Notes: generated by a model from the sequence alone, not told the origin. A DNA stretch of 64,000 nucleotides from Glycine soja (GCF_004193775.1 NC_041019.1:40692966-40756965); one strand, 5' to 3'; shown: positions 23,013-33,387, counted from the first letter of the stretch. Program-made: numbers and translations.

Positions 23013-24340
23013 ATGGCTCCAAAGAAGCTTCCAGCCAAGAGGTCCAGGAAAGATGCCGCTGGAGAAGGTTCCAGTGCGGCCCCATAGGTGGACATGGAGT
23101 TTGATGGGCACAGGTTCCGGAGTGAGGAACACCAGCGATGATTTGAGGCCATTAAAGGCTGGTCGTTCCTCAAGGAGAGGCGAGTCCAGCTAAGGGACGG
23201 AGAATATATTGAGTTTCAAGAGGAAATTGCCCGGAGGCAATGGACTCAGCTGGTGTCACCCATGGCTAAGTATGACCCAAAGATAGTTATGGAGTTTTAT
23301 GCCAATGCATGGCCTATAGAGAAGGAAGTTAGAGACAAATGCTCCTGGGTGAGAGGCCAATGATCCCCTTCGATGAGGATGCCATTAATCAGTTTCTGGG
23401 GCATCCACTGGTCTTAGAGGAAGGCCAATGCTGTGAGTTTAGCCAGAAGAGGAGTCAAGCCTCAGGCTTCAATGAGGAGGTTATCAGCCAGTTGTTGTGC
23501 GTTCCGGGGCAGGATTTTTCCTGGAGCGTAGTAGGGAGATGGATGCGGATCATGCGCACTAGCATGACCACCCTCACGCAAATTTGGATGACGTTGTTGC
23601 TTAGCAACATTCTCCCTAGCGACCATAACTTAGACCTCCCCCTACCGAAGTATCAGCTAGTCTACACCATCCTGACTTAGGTGAGTGTACATATTGCCCA
23701 GTTGATCTCAAATGCTATGTATCAGTTTGCAGGGAGCACGCCTCCTCGACACCCAGTGGACCCGGAGAAGTCCAACAGGGCCTTGGGATTTCCTGCTTTG
23801 ATCATAGGCCTGTGCCAATTCTATGGAGTGCCGATCAACCCCAACAAGCTTATTAGGCCTCCCATTAGCAGAGCCTTCATTGAGAAATACTGCATGCCCA
23901 GGCAGGCACAACAGCAGGAGGAGGGCCAGCAGTAACCAACTATAGATGCACCACCGCTACCTATACAGGAGACACCATCCCTGGAGTTCATCTCCGCTCA
24001 CCTGCGGAGGATAGAACTCCAGATGCACATATACATGCAGTATGTGACTAGCCAACAAGCGACTAATCACAGGGGGTAGGTGCAGCTAAATGAGACATTC
24101 TACCAGTACAATATGCATCAGCAGAGTCAAGACCCCAGTCCTTTCCCTTGGCCTACCCCCGAGTAGTTCGGGGCCACAGTTGCCTGGCCTGGAGATAAGG
24201 CCGATTTTGAGACACGGGCAGGACCCGCAGAGGCCCCTGGGGACGACGGAGGAGCTCAGGAGGATGACAATATGGCCGACGTGCTGGATTTCTTCACTTG
24301 CGAAGGCAGAGTCGCACGGCCGAGGCCGCCAAAAATAGTG
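23013..24340 (+). pseudogene. Extra ORF of the older Ogre-like element, decayed
   Basis: It is a close relative of the intact 416-codon ORF at 34486-35736. Collinear blocks include MAPKKLPAKRSRKD at the start, FEAIKGWSFLKERRVQLRDG, MTTLTQIWMTLLLSNILP and SNRALGFPALIIGLCQFYGV. Several in-frame stops (for example TAG near 23094 and 23679) and frame changes break it. The product class is a 'putative plant transposon protein' domain of unknown function. A TCCTCGCAG acceptor-like motif with an upstream ACTAAC stands directly before the ATG, as in the intact copy. Confidence 0.75.
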
Positions 24341-24349
24341 ATTTTGTCT

Positions 24350-24500
24350 TTATTTGATGTTATTGCTTTCAGTTGTTATTTTGTTATCTCATTCTGACAA
24401 AACTGAACTTTGATGTTATTGCTTTCAGTTATTGATTGTCTCATTGCGATAAAACTGGATGTTATGTTATTGCTTTCAGTTGTTTGTTATCTCATTGTGA
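24350..24500 (+). repeat. Short tandem repeat with TTATTGCTTTCAGTT units
   Basis: Three units of about 50-60 bp, each with GTTATTGCTTTCAGTT followed by a TCTCATT(C/G)TGA-like stretch and ACTGAACTTTGATG, lie just after the decayed extra ORF. This is the 3' UTR of the older element. Confidence 0.6.
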
Positions 24501-24899
24501 TTAACCTTACCGCTTCTAGCATATTGTTGTACTGTACTTTGCGATGGTTTGTCTGAAACGCCAAAAAAAATAGGGGGTCTTGTGTATTTTCATTCGCACA
24601 CCTTTTATTCCTTAGATAAAGTGTAATCTTGGTTACCAACTTTGCCCGGGGTACAAACCATTTCTAACAAAAAAAGAGAAAAGAAATTATCTTGAAAGAA
24701 ATTGATTGAAAGAAAAATCTAAAAGAAAAAAAACTAAAAGCCAACACGCTTTTGAAAGAAAATGACCGCCAGTTTTCTTTGGAAAATTCACGGGTCAGAA
24801 CATAGAAAGATTTTTGAAAAAAAATGTGGGTGTGCCTGAAGGGTGAATGCAATGAAATATTTTTCCCGAAGGCCTAAATGGACTCGGATGTGTGCATAA

Positions 24900-27144
24900 C
24901 TTGATGTCGCAACCTACCCTTCGGCGGGAGGGCGACGCGTGACTCGCGGGATGCGTGTTCCACGAAAGGAATACGCGCGGAGTCGCCACCAACGTTTATT
25001 TGAGGAAAACGTCGGAAAAACCGGAAAAGACGCGATCTACGAACTTTTTAGTGAAAGGTTCGGGAGTTGTATTTACGCACGGGGAAGGTATTAGCACCCC
25101 ACACGCCCGTCCCAAGGGACGACAGCCTTTAATCGAATGTGCAAACATGACTTTGATTTTTTACGTTCCCTTTTATGTCCTTATATCCTTTTTATATTTT
25201 TTCTTTTTTGTGGTCGACAAGGGTGTTTCCCTTTGCTCCTACGTATTCCTCAATTTGGGATGAGAAAATCAGACCTACGTAGTTCTTTCGGAACAAAGTG
25301 TTTGGTTAAGTTGTTTTTTTCTTTTTTGTAAAATATGTTTTTATTGAACAAAAGGTCATTTAAGGTGTTGGACCATTAAACGGTCTTTTGATTTTGAAAG
25401 ATGAGAAACGTTAAGGCGTTGGACCATTAACGATCTCTTGTTTTTGAAAGGAGAGAAACGTTAAGGCATTGGACCATTAACGACCTCTTGTTTTTGAAAG
25501 GAGAGAAACGTTAAGGCGTTGGACCATTAACGATCTCTTGTTTTTGAAAGGAGAGAAACGTTAAGGCATTGGACCATTAACGATCTCTTGGGGTGGTCGA
25601 CAAAAGCGGGGCTTTTGCTCCTACGTATCCTCAATGAGGAACTCAGACCTACGTAGTTCTTTCAAAAGCGGTAAAGTCACATGTTGATTTTATGCTTTTG
25701 AACGGTCCATGTTAACCGATAAAAGCAAAGAGGACCGTTTAAGGCGTTGGACCTTAAAACGGTTTTTAGTGATTTTCGGACAAAACTTGATTTGTGAGTC
25801 TATTTTAGTCTTAGTTTCACTTTGGTTATTAATCAATTCATTCAAGGAAACTTCCAAAGAAAAACGTCCGATTGATTTTTTTAATTTATTTTATTCAAAG
25901 ATATTTTGATTATTTTATTATTATTTTTCAAGATATTTTGATTATTTTATTATTATTTTACTTTTTTTGGTTTAACCGAGGTTATAGCGTGAACGATCGG
26001 TTAGATTTCGTTTTAACAGTGATTAAACGAGATTACAACACAAATGATCGGTTGAAATTCATTTTATCATTTATTAGATGAGAAAACGGCTTAAATAAAT
26101 GGTTAAAGCACGTTAAAAACGGAAGAAAAGAAAACTGAAAGTAAACGAAATTAAAGTGAAAGTAGACAAAACAAGAAATGAATTGAAAGTCTCGAATTCG
26201 AAAACTTACCCGTTGAAGAACGAAGAACGAACGAAGAACGGATGAAGAACGGTGAAGAACGATGAAGAATTTCCACAGAATCGCTTACGGAAGCGTTTCG
26301 GAAGCGCCTCGGCTTAGATTTTCTTCACGGAAATGATTTTTCCAAGCAAATTCGAAAGAGAGAGAAGTGCCAAAGGGGCTGAACATTTTGAAACAGCTCC
26401 CCCTCCCCTATTTATAGAAAAAAAAGGGAGGTGCTTGCCGCCCAAAGACTTAATGAAGAAGATTTCTAAGCGCACCCGAATTACTAAGTTCACCCCCCTT
26501 TTCGTATTTTACGGAAAAGTTACGGAAGCCTTACGGAACTGTTTTCGAATTTGATTTTCATCTTTTTTCTTTTCCCTTTTACCAATGTTAAGTGGAATAT
26601 GCTTACCCAAGGTTTTCGGAAATTTTACGGAAGTATTACGGAAGCCGCGGAAGCCCCGAAAACCATTTTTCAAAAACGTGGAGGAGCTTGCCGCCCAGTT
26701 GCTTCCTCCTTAAGCAACCCAACTTCCAAAATGTTCTAGAAGGGCCTAGATTTGAATTGCTATTTACACCCCTATCTTGATAAGTTCACCCCCTTACCTT
26801 TTTTGGTGATTCTTTTTTCGTAAAGTTACGGAAACTTACGAATCTCGTAACGATACTTGTTTTCTTTCCGTAATGTTACGGAACCTTGCGGATTACATAA
26901 TCATCCCCCTTTTGACTTACGGAATGTTACGGAATCTCACTTAATTATGCAACGATGCTTCCATTTGATTTCCGGTGTGTCACGGAAACTTACGGATTGT
27001 GCATCAATATTTTTTGGTTTTTTGGCATGTCCTGGAATTTCATAAATTGCCTAATGATGGGTGCCAAGCACCTCACAAGGACCAAAGAATGGTCGCATGT
27101 CATCAAGCAAAGGTCCCCGGACGAAATTAGGGTATGACACTTGA
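24900..27144 (-). mobile_element. Ogre-family solo LTR with CTTGA target duplications
   Basis: The LTR occupies 24905-27139. In minus orientation it starts TGTCATACCCTAATTTCGTC and ends GGGTAGGTTGCGACA, the same termini as the LTRs of the complete Ogre at 29469-50064. CTTGA flanks it at 24900-24904 and 27140-27144. At 2235 bp it is about 600 bp longer than the Ogre LTRs, partly from a five-unit tandem repeat at 25359-25590. A TATA box (read TCTATAAATAGG on the minus strand) is at about 26409-26419. The equivalent uninterrupted site can be read in the younger element at about 33890-33920. Confidence 0.88.
25359..25590 (-). repeat. Five-unit ~61-bp tandem repeat inside the solo LTR
   Basis: Units contain GTTAAGGC(G/A)TTGGACCATT, then AACGATCTCTTGTTTTTGAA and AGGAGAGAAAC. 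The complete Ogre LTRs have only one diverged unit, so this array expanded after the lineages split. Confidence 0.8.
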
Positions 27145-28227
27145 TAAAAGAGCATTTTTGGGAAACACTGGGTTGATTTGAACAGGGGAAAACAAACCCT
27201 AAGCCTTAGTGTTTACATGGCCACAAAGCTTTATGTATGAGTGTCCACATGGATGTGTGCTATGATCAGTTTTGCATGAATTTCTAATCATCATCATCAT
27301 ATGCGTGTCATGGAAATGATCTGGGGCATTCCCTTATTCCTGAACCACTTGCTAAACAAATATCCCGACATACGTCATGTCCCGCCATCCGTAGGCCTTT
27401 TGAGCCAAACCTCAACGTTTTGGCCATAACCTTGACCTGGGATGGAAATTTCCAACCTTACCATTGGAAGAAAGAATAGAAGGATATTCCCAGAAAAAGC
27501 TTCTTTTACCTTGGGTTATAAATGTGCTTTAAAAGAAAAGAAAAGAAAAAGGAAAGGAAGAAAGTCAACCAATCAAAGATTGGAGAAAAGCAAAAAAGAA
27601 AAATAGAAAAGAAAAAAAATACAGAGAGGTTTTCTTTGTACCAGACAATGTCTGAACAATGTGCAGAATTGTCAAAAGAAAAAAGAAGGGAAATAGTAAC
27701 AATAACTTGGTTAAAACCTGAGGGATGCATGAAGCAATAACCTTCTTTGTTACCAACCAAATCTTTGTGTTCGCTCTTGCTCCGCATCAAACCAAAGAGG
27801 AAAAAAAACAGAAAAGGAAAAGGCCAAAACACCCAAAAGCCAAAGTTCCCACCAAAATCTAGCTTTCTAAAAAGTCTTATTGATCCATGATTACACATAT
27901 TATCTTTGATTTGATAGGAAATGACTTACAAAGTCAAATCATGACATGTCTGTGGTTTGGAATTAGGATGAAACACTTGCCTATGTGAGATTTTATACAC
28001 TATGAGCGGTTCTCCTCTATTTTCAATTGGACCCATTGCTTTCTTCTAATGTTCTTTTAGAGATGAAATTCAAATGTCCCAAATCTCATTTGTGATTATG
28101 AGAAATTCTATCAGCATGTTTTCCTTCCTCAGTAGTCACATTGTTTTTCTTCAAAAATATATGTTGCTCTGATCGGTTTGGAGGTTTGTTTCTTTGTTAA
28201 GCATGTTCGCGTTTTAGTGAAAGAATT
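27145..28227 (+). other. Older Ogre-like element, part of the 3' UTR
   Basis: This piece is collinear in reverse complement with about 32.98-33.9 kb of the younger element, including the purine-rich AAAGAAAAGAAAAGAAAAAG stretch (27530-27640) and the GAAATGACTT...CATGACATGTCTGTGG segment (27920-27960). It is non-coding. The lysine-rich ORFs it contains are artefacts of the purine tract. Confidence 0.55.
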
Positions 28228-29180
28228 TCGATCAAGACTATTAAAGTCTTCTTTGCCTTCCAGAGACAATCAAGTCTGTTGACACGCAGAGACAAATTAT
28301 GGTCATCTGCCCCTTTTCGAAGACTTCAATGTCTTTCAATCAAGACTATTAAAGTCTTCTTTGCCTTCCAGAGACAATCAAGTCTGTTGACACGCAGAGA
28401 AAAATTATGGTCACCTGCAACTTTTCGAAGACTTCAATGTCTTTTGATCAAGACTATTAAAGTCTTCTTCGTCTTCCAGAGACAATCAAGTCCGTTTGCA
28501 TGCAGAGACAAATTATGGTCATCTGCCTCTTTTGGAAGACTTCAATGTCTTTCAATCAAGACTATTAAAGTCTCCTTTGCCTTCCAGAGATAATCAAGTC
28601 CATTGGCACGCAAAGAAAAATTATGGTCATCTGCCTCTTTCTGAAAACTTCAATGTCTTTCAATCAAGACTATTAAAGCCTTCTTTGCCTTCCAGAGACG
28701 ATCAAGTCTGTTGGCATGCGGAGACAATCATGGTCATCTGGTTTTGTTGTTTTCAAGACTATTACAGTCTCCTTTGCCTTCCAAAGACAATCAAGTCCAT
28801 TGGCATGCGGAGACAATCATGGTCATCCACTTTTGTTATTTTCAAGACTATTATAGTCTCCTTTGCCTTCCAGAGACAATCAAGTCTGTTGGCATACAGA
28901 GACAATCATGGTTATCCGCTTTCATTGTTTTTCAAGACTATTAGAGTCTCATTTGTCTTCCAGAGACAATCAAGTCTGTTGGCATGCGGAGACTATCATG
29001 GCCATCCGCTTTTGTTTTTTTCAAGACTATTACAGTCTCCTTTGCCTTCCAGAGATAATCAAGTCTGTTGGCATGCAGAGACAATCATGGTAATCCGTTT
29101 TCAGTCTTCTTTGCCTTCCAGAGACAATCAAGTCTGTTGGCATGCGAAGACAATCATGTCTTCCGTTCTTTATCTTTTCA
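28228..29180 (+). repeat. 3' UTR hairpin-rich tandem array of the older element
   Basis: About nine units of 90-110 bp are built around AAGACTATTAAAGTCTT and CTTTGCCTTCCAGAGACAAT, followed by CAAGTCTGTTG, GCAGAGACAAATTATGGTCA and GAAGACTTCAATGTCTTTC. Most words are short inverted repeats: AAGACT/AGTCTT, GCAGA/TCTGC, AAGAC/GTCTT. Because the unit is largely stop-free, a 296-codon ORF crosses it, but that is a by-product of the repeat. The younger element has an unrelated-looking array of the same kind at 31744-32345. Confidence 0.85.
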
Positions 29181-29390
29181 AAGGCTATCTGAGTCTTTCG
29201 TCGAGACTTCGATGTCTCCTTTACTTTGCAAGACTTCAAGGTCTTGTGTTGATATACCTGATGCCTCTTATGCCCTTTCTTTTGACAGGTTTCACTGAAT
29301 GGGCTTTCGCTAGTGGTCGGTCGGATGGTGAGATCGCTCCAACGAAATTAGTGTCTTTATCTTTACTTCCCTTTTATCTCCAATAAAGAT

Positions 29391-29468
29391 AAGTAAATAG
29401 GGGCAACTGTCATACCTTACTTTCGTCTGGGGACGATCATTTGCCAACATTTGGATTTTTGTCAGCCG
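29391..29468 (+). mobile_element. Polypurine tract and first 61 bp of the older element's 3' LTR
   Basis: The purine-rich AAGTAAATAGGGGCAAC at 29391-29407 directly precedes a TGTCATACC LTR start at 29408. The LTR is interrupted after 29468 by the young Ogre and continues at 50065. AGCCG at 29464-29468 is the left copy of the young element's target duplication. Confidence 0.8.
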
Positions 29469-31108
29469 TGTCGCAACCTACCCTTCGGCGGGAGGGCGAC
29501 GCGTGACTCGCGGGATGCGTGTTCCACGAAAGGAATACGCGCGGAGTCGCTACCAACGTTTATTTGAGGAAAACGTCGGAAAAACCGGAAAAGATGCGAT
29601 CTACGAACTTTTAAGTGAAAGGTTCGGGAGTTGTATTTACGCACGGGGAAGGTATTAGCACCCCACACGTCCGTCCCAAGGGACGGCAACCTTTAATCGA
29701 ATGTGCAAACATGACTTTGATTTTTACGTTCCCTTTTATGTCCTTATATCCTTTTTTATATTTTTCCTTTTTTGTGGTCGACAAGGGTGTTTCCCTTTGC
29801 TCTTACGTATTCCTCAATTTGGGATGAGAAAATCAGACCTACGTAGTTCTTTCTTATCAAGTGATTCTTTTTTACTTTAAGAGGTGATCATTTTAAGGCG
29901 TTGGACCTTAAAAATGATCCATTTTACTTAGTGAGAAATTGAAATGACAAACTTCAAAAGCCTATTTTGTGGACGAGCTTGACTAGGTGAGTTGATTTTA
30001 GCCTTAGTTTCACTTTAGTTATTAATCAATTCGATTAAGAATGAGAAATCCCAAAGAGAAAACGTCCGATTGATTTTCCGCTTTATTTTGCTAAAAGATG
30101 TTTTTTTGATTATTATATTATTTTTTACCTCTTTTTTTATTTCCAACGTGGTTACGGCACGACCGAACGGTCGGAATTTATTTTAACCGAAGTTAACGGA
30201 TAATACAATTCAAACGTTCGGTGGAAATTGATTTTATTTTTAAGTTAAGCGAGAAATGACTTAAGTAAAATGGCTTAAGCACGTCAACAGGGGGTATAAA
30301 AAGTAAACAAAACGAGAACAAAAATGCACGAAACACAATATGGACCACCATGGGTGCATAGAATGAATCGAAAAGCTTGGTTCGAGGTACTTACCCGTTG
30401 AAGATCGAAGAACGATGAAGAACGAATGAAGAACGTCGAAGAACGGTTGAAACCTTTGCGAAATTCCTCACGAAAAACGTTACGGAAACGTTTCGGAAGC
30501 GCCTCGGCTTAGATTTTCTTCACGGAAACAATTTTTCCAAGCAAATTCGAAAGAGAGAGAAGTGCCAAAGGGGCTGAACCCTTTTCTTCTTCACTTCCTC
30601 CCCTATTTATAGCAAAATAGGGGAGGTGGTTGCCGCCCAGCTCGCCCAGGCGAGCCAGGTTGCTTCCTCTAGAAGCAACAGCCTTCTGGAGGAATATTCT
30701 GGAGGGCCCAAGTGGGCCTGGGTGCTATTTGCACCCCCATTTTTACTAAGTACACCCCCTCTGCTTTTTTTTGTGATTCTTTTTTCGTAAAGTTACGGAA
30801 ACTTACGAATTTCGTAACGATACTTGTTTTCTTTCCGTAATGTTACGGAACCTTGCGGATTACATAATCATCCCCTTTTTGACTTACGGAATGTTACGGA
30901 ACCTCACTTAATTATGCAACGATGCTTCCATTTGATTTCCGGTGTGTCACGGAAACTTACGGATTGTGCATCAATATTTTTTTTGGTTTTTCAGCATGTC
31001 CTGGAATTTCACAAATTGCCTAATGATGGGTACCAAGCACCTCACAAGGACCAAAGAAAGGTCGCATGTCATCAAGCAAAGGTCCCCGGACGAAATTAGG
31101 GTATGACA
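29469..31108 (-). repeat. 3' LTR of the complete Ogre
   Basis: 1640 bp. In element orientation it starts TGTCATACCCTAATTTCGTC and ends TAGGTTGCGACA. The TATA box CTATAAATAG is at 30602-30611, with the 16-bp palindrome GCTCGCCCAGGCGAGC 28 bp upstream of it (30640-30655). A CTACGTA...TACGTAG stem-loop lies at about 29802-29847. Confidence 0.95.
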
Positions 31109-31121
31109 GTTGCCCCTCTTT
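31109..31121 (-). promoter_or_regulatory. Polypurine tract of the complete Ogre
   Basis: On the minus strand, AAAGAGGGGCAAC directly precedes the TGTCATACC start of the 3' LTR. This is the expected primer site for plus-strand DNA synthesis. The older element has the similar AAATAGGGGCAAC in the same place. Confidence 0.75.
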
Positions 31122-31221
31122 ACTTGTCTTTTATTGGAGATAAAAGGAAAGTAAAGATAAGACACTAATTTCGTTCCTCTCGATTTGACGAGAGTCGCAG
31201 GCGACTAAAAAATCTCCACAT

Positions 31222-31735
31222 GCAAATGACTTGTTGTTCCCAGATTTTCACAAATCGCCTAATGATGGGTGCCAAGCACCTCACAAGGACCAAAGAAAGG
31301 TCGCATGTCATCAAGCAAAGGTCCCCGGACGAAAATTAGTGTATGACACTAATTCCGCTCCTCTCGGTTGACGAGAGTCGCAGGTGACCATGACTTGTCG
31401 TTCCCGGAATTTCACAAATTGCCTAATGATGGGTGCCAAGCACCTCACAAGGACCAAAGAAAGGTCGCATGTCATCAAGCAAAGGTCCCCGGACGAAAAT
31501 TAGTGTATGACACTAATTTCGCTCCTCTCGGTTGACGAGAGTCGCGGGCGACCATGACTTGTCGTTCCCGGATTTTCACAAATTGCCTAATGATGGGTGC
31601 CAAGCACCTCACAAGGACCAAAGAAAGGTCGCATGTCATCAAGCAAAGGTCCCCGGACGAAAATTAGTGTATGACACTAATTTCGCTCCTCTCGGTTGAC
31701 GAGAGTCGCGGGTGACCATGAAATTTCCGCATGTA
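31222..31735 (-). repeat. Three tandem copies of the LTR start next to the 3' LTR
   Basis: The ~105-bp segment forming the first part of the LTR (GCCTAATGATGGGTGCCAAG through GGTCCCCGGACGAAA) is repeated at about 31257, 31425 and 31586. Each copy is followed by ATTAGTGTATGACACTAATT and a CTCTCGGTTGACGAGAG hairpin. Unit length is about 165 bp. The repeats span an LTR-UTR junction-like sequence and must have arisen by duplication across it. Confidence 0.85.
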
Positions 31736-31743
31736 AATGACTT

Positions 31744-32345
31744 GTTGTTCCCGGAGGAACAAAAGGTGCAGAAGACTATGTCAGTCTCTGCATGCTATCA
31801 AGCGTTCTGTCTTACAGATAGCAAAAGAATGTTTATACGGATAACCACTCGGGTATTTCCGCGTATCATCGGGCCCGCCGCCTCTGGATGACACAAGGGT
31901 GCGGATAACCGTAAGGTATCTCCGCGTATCATCGGGCCCGCCGCCTCTGGATGATACAAGGGTGCAGAATGACCAAATTTGGTCTCTGCTTGTCATCGGG
32001 CCCGCCGCCTCTGGATGACAAAAGGGTGCGGATAACCGTAAGGTATCTCCGCGTATCATCGGGCCCGCCGCCTCTGGATGATACAAGGGTGCAGAATGAC
32101 CAAATTTGTCTCTGCTTGTCATCGGGCCCGCCGCCTCTGGATGACAAAAGGATGCGGATAACCGTAAGGTATCTCCGCGTATCATCGGGCCCGCCGCCTG
32201 TGGATGATACAAGGGTGCAGAATGACCAAATTTTGTCTCTACTTGTCATCGGGCCCGCCGCCTCTGGATGACAAAAGGGTGCGGATAACCGTAAGGTATC
32301 TCCACGTATCATCGGGCCCGCCGCCTCTGGATGATACAAGGGTGC
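31744..32345 (-). repeat. 3' UTR hairpin chain with GGGCCCGCCGCC units
   Basis: About eight copies of a ~62-bp unit alternate between two forms, making a ~124-bp dimer. One form has GTATCATC...GATGATAC flanks around GGGCCCGCCGCCTCTG (for example 31926-31957); the other has TTGTCATC...GATGACAA flanks around the same loop (31990-32021). Between them lie two other hairpins: GCAGA-AT-GACCAAATTTGGTC-TCTGC (31964-31989) and GCGGATAACC...GGTATCTCCGC. ORFs over 100 codons here are repeat artefacts. Confidence 0.9.
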
Positions 32346-32387
32346 ATGTCACATGACCTCAGGGTCAGTATGACAAAGATTATGGGG

Positions 32388-32735
32388 CGGCCGACAAAAG
32401 CAAGGCTCTTGCTCCTACGTATCCTCCAATGAGGAACTCAGACCTACGTAGTTCTGGATAACTTGTGAGACTTGAAAAGTCTCCATCGGAAAATGCTGAC
32501 ATCTCCGGAAAGGGCGCAGATGACCATATTGGCCTCTGCTCGTCAATCACACTTGGGGTCACTGAATGATGAGGTGCGGATAACCATAAGGTGTCTCCGC
32601 GGGCTACCAGCTCTTGAGTCATGGCAACAAAAGGCGGTATGGTCGACAAAAGCGAGGCTCTTGCTCCTACGTATCCTCCAATGAGGAACTCAGACCTACG
32701 TAGTTCTGGATAACTTGTGAGACTTGAAAAAGTCT
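32388..32735 (-). repeat. Two 3' UTR copies of the LTR CTACGTA stem-loop segment
   Basis: Two ~90-bp copies (about 32388-32480 and 32640-32730) contain GGCTCTTGCTCCTACGTATC and CTCAGACCTACGTAGTTCTG followed by GAGACTTGAAAAGTCTC. The first part is the same stem-loop found in the LTRs of this family. Confidence 0.8.
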
Positions 32736-33387
32736 CGGTGTTTTCTTCGCTAAAATGCAAACATGCTTTAGTAAAGAGATAAATATTCCAACTGATTAGA
32801 GCAGCATACGCTTTTTTTGAGTGAAAAACAATGCGTTTACCGGGGAAGGAGAGTCTGCTGATGAAATCCCCCATAACCATAAATGAGATTTTGGATGTTA
32901 GCATTTCGTTTCTAAATGACCATTTAGAGGAAACACTGGGTTCGACAAAAATAGAAGAAATCCACTCAAAGTGTATCAATCTCGCACAGGTAAGTGTTTC
33001 ATCCTAATTCCGAACCATAGATATGTCATGACTTGACTTTGCAAATTATTTCCTATCAAATCAAAAATTACATGCGTGATCATGGATCAAATAGGACTTC
33101 CCTTGGGAATGGGTTCTTTTGGGGAGTTTTTCGGCTTTTGTGTGTTTTTTTTTTTTTTTTGGCTTTTGATTTTTTTGTTTTGGTTTTGTGCGAGGCGAAC
33201 AAGTCACCGACGCACAGGATTTTGGTTGGTAATCAAAGGGAGAAGACCACTTTAGGTCATGGCTTCCTTTTCTTTCTTTTGTTCATTTGATGACAATTTT
33301 GTACTGTTCAGATATTGTCTGGTCCAAAGACCTCTCTGCACATTTCTTCTGGTTTCTTTGACCAGGAGCTTCCTTCTTTTTTACTTT

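Larger units (their letters stand above)
18776..29468 (+). mobile_element. Older plus-strand Ogre-like element, 3' part, interrupted by three insertions
   Basis: Surviving pieces at 18776-19100, 20733-21099, 22277-24899 and 27145-29468 match, in the same order and in reverse complement, the region between pol and the 3' LTR of the younger Ogre element (37.2 down to 31.1 kb). Shared landmarks include the GCTCGCCTGGGCGAGC palindrome (18790-18805), the ATTGTCCCCGTTC...AAGTGTTCGGTGAAATGCC segment (about 20830-20890), the extra ORF (23013-24340) and the polypyrimidine/polypurine tracts before the 3' LTR. gag and pol lie outside the window or are lost. The element ends in a 3' LTR that starts at 29408 and resumes at 50065 after the young insertion. 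Confidence 0.75.

Noticed and set aside
28496..29386. 296-codon plus-strand ORF
   Set aside because: It is a reading frame through the ~100-bp tandem array of the older element's 3' UTR; the protein is only the translated repeat (DNQVCWHAETI-like) and shares no family.
31781..32339. Overlapping 106-143-codon ORFs on both strands over the GGGCCCGCC array
   Set aside because: All are translations of the repeat unit; the same stretch is open on both strands because the unit lacks stops.
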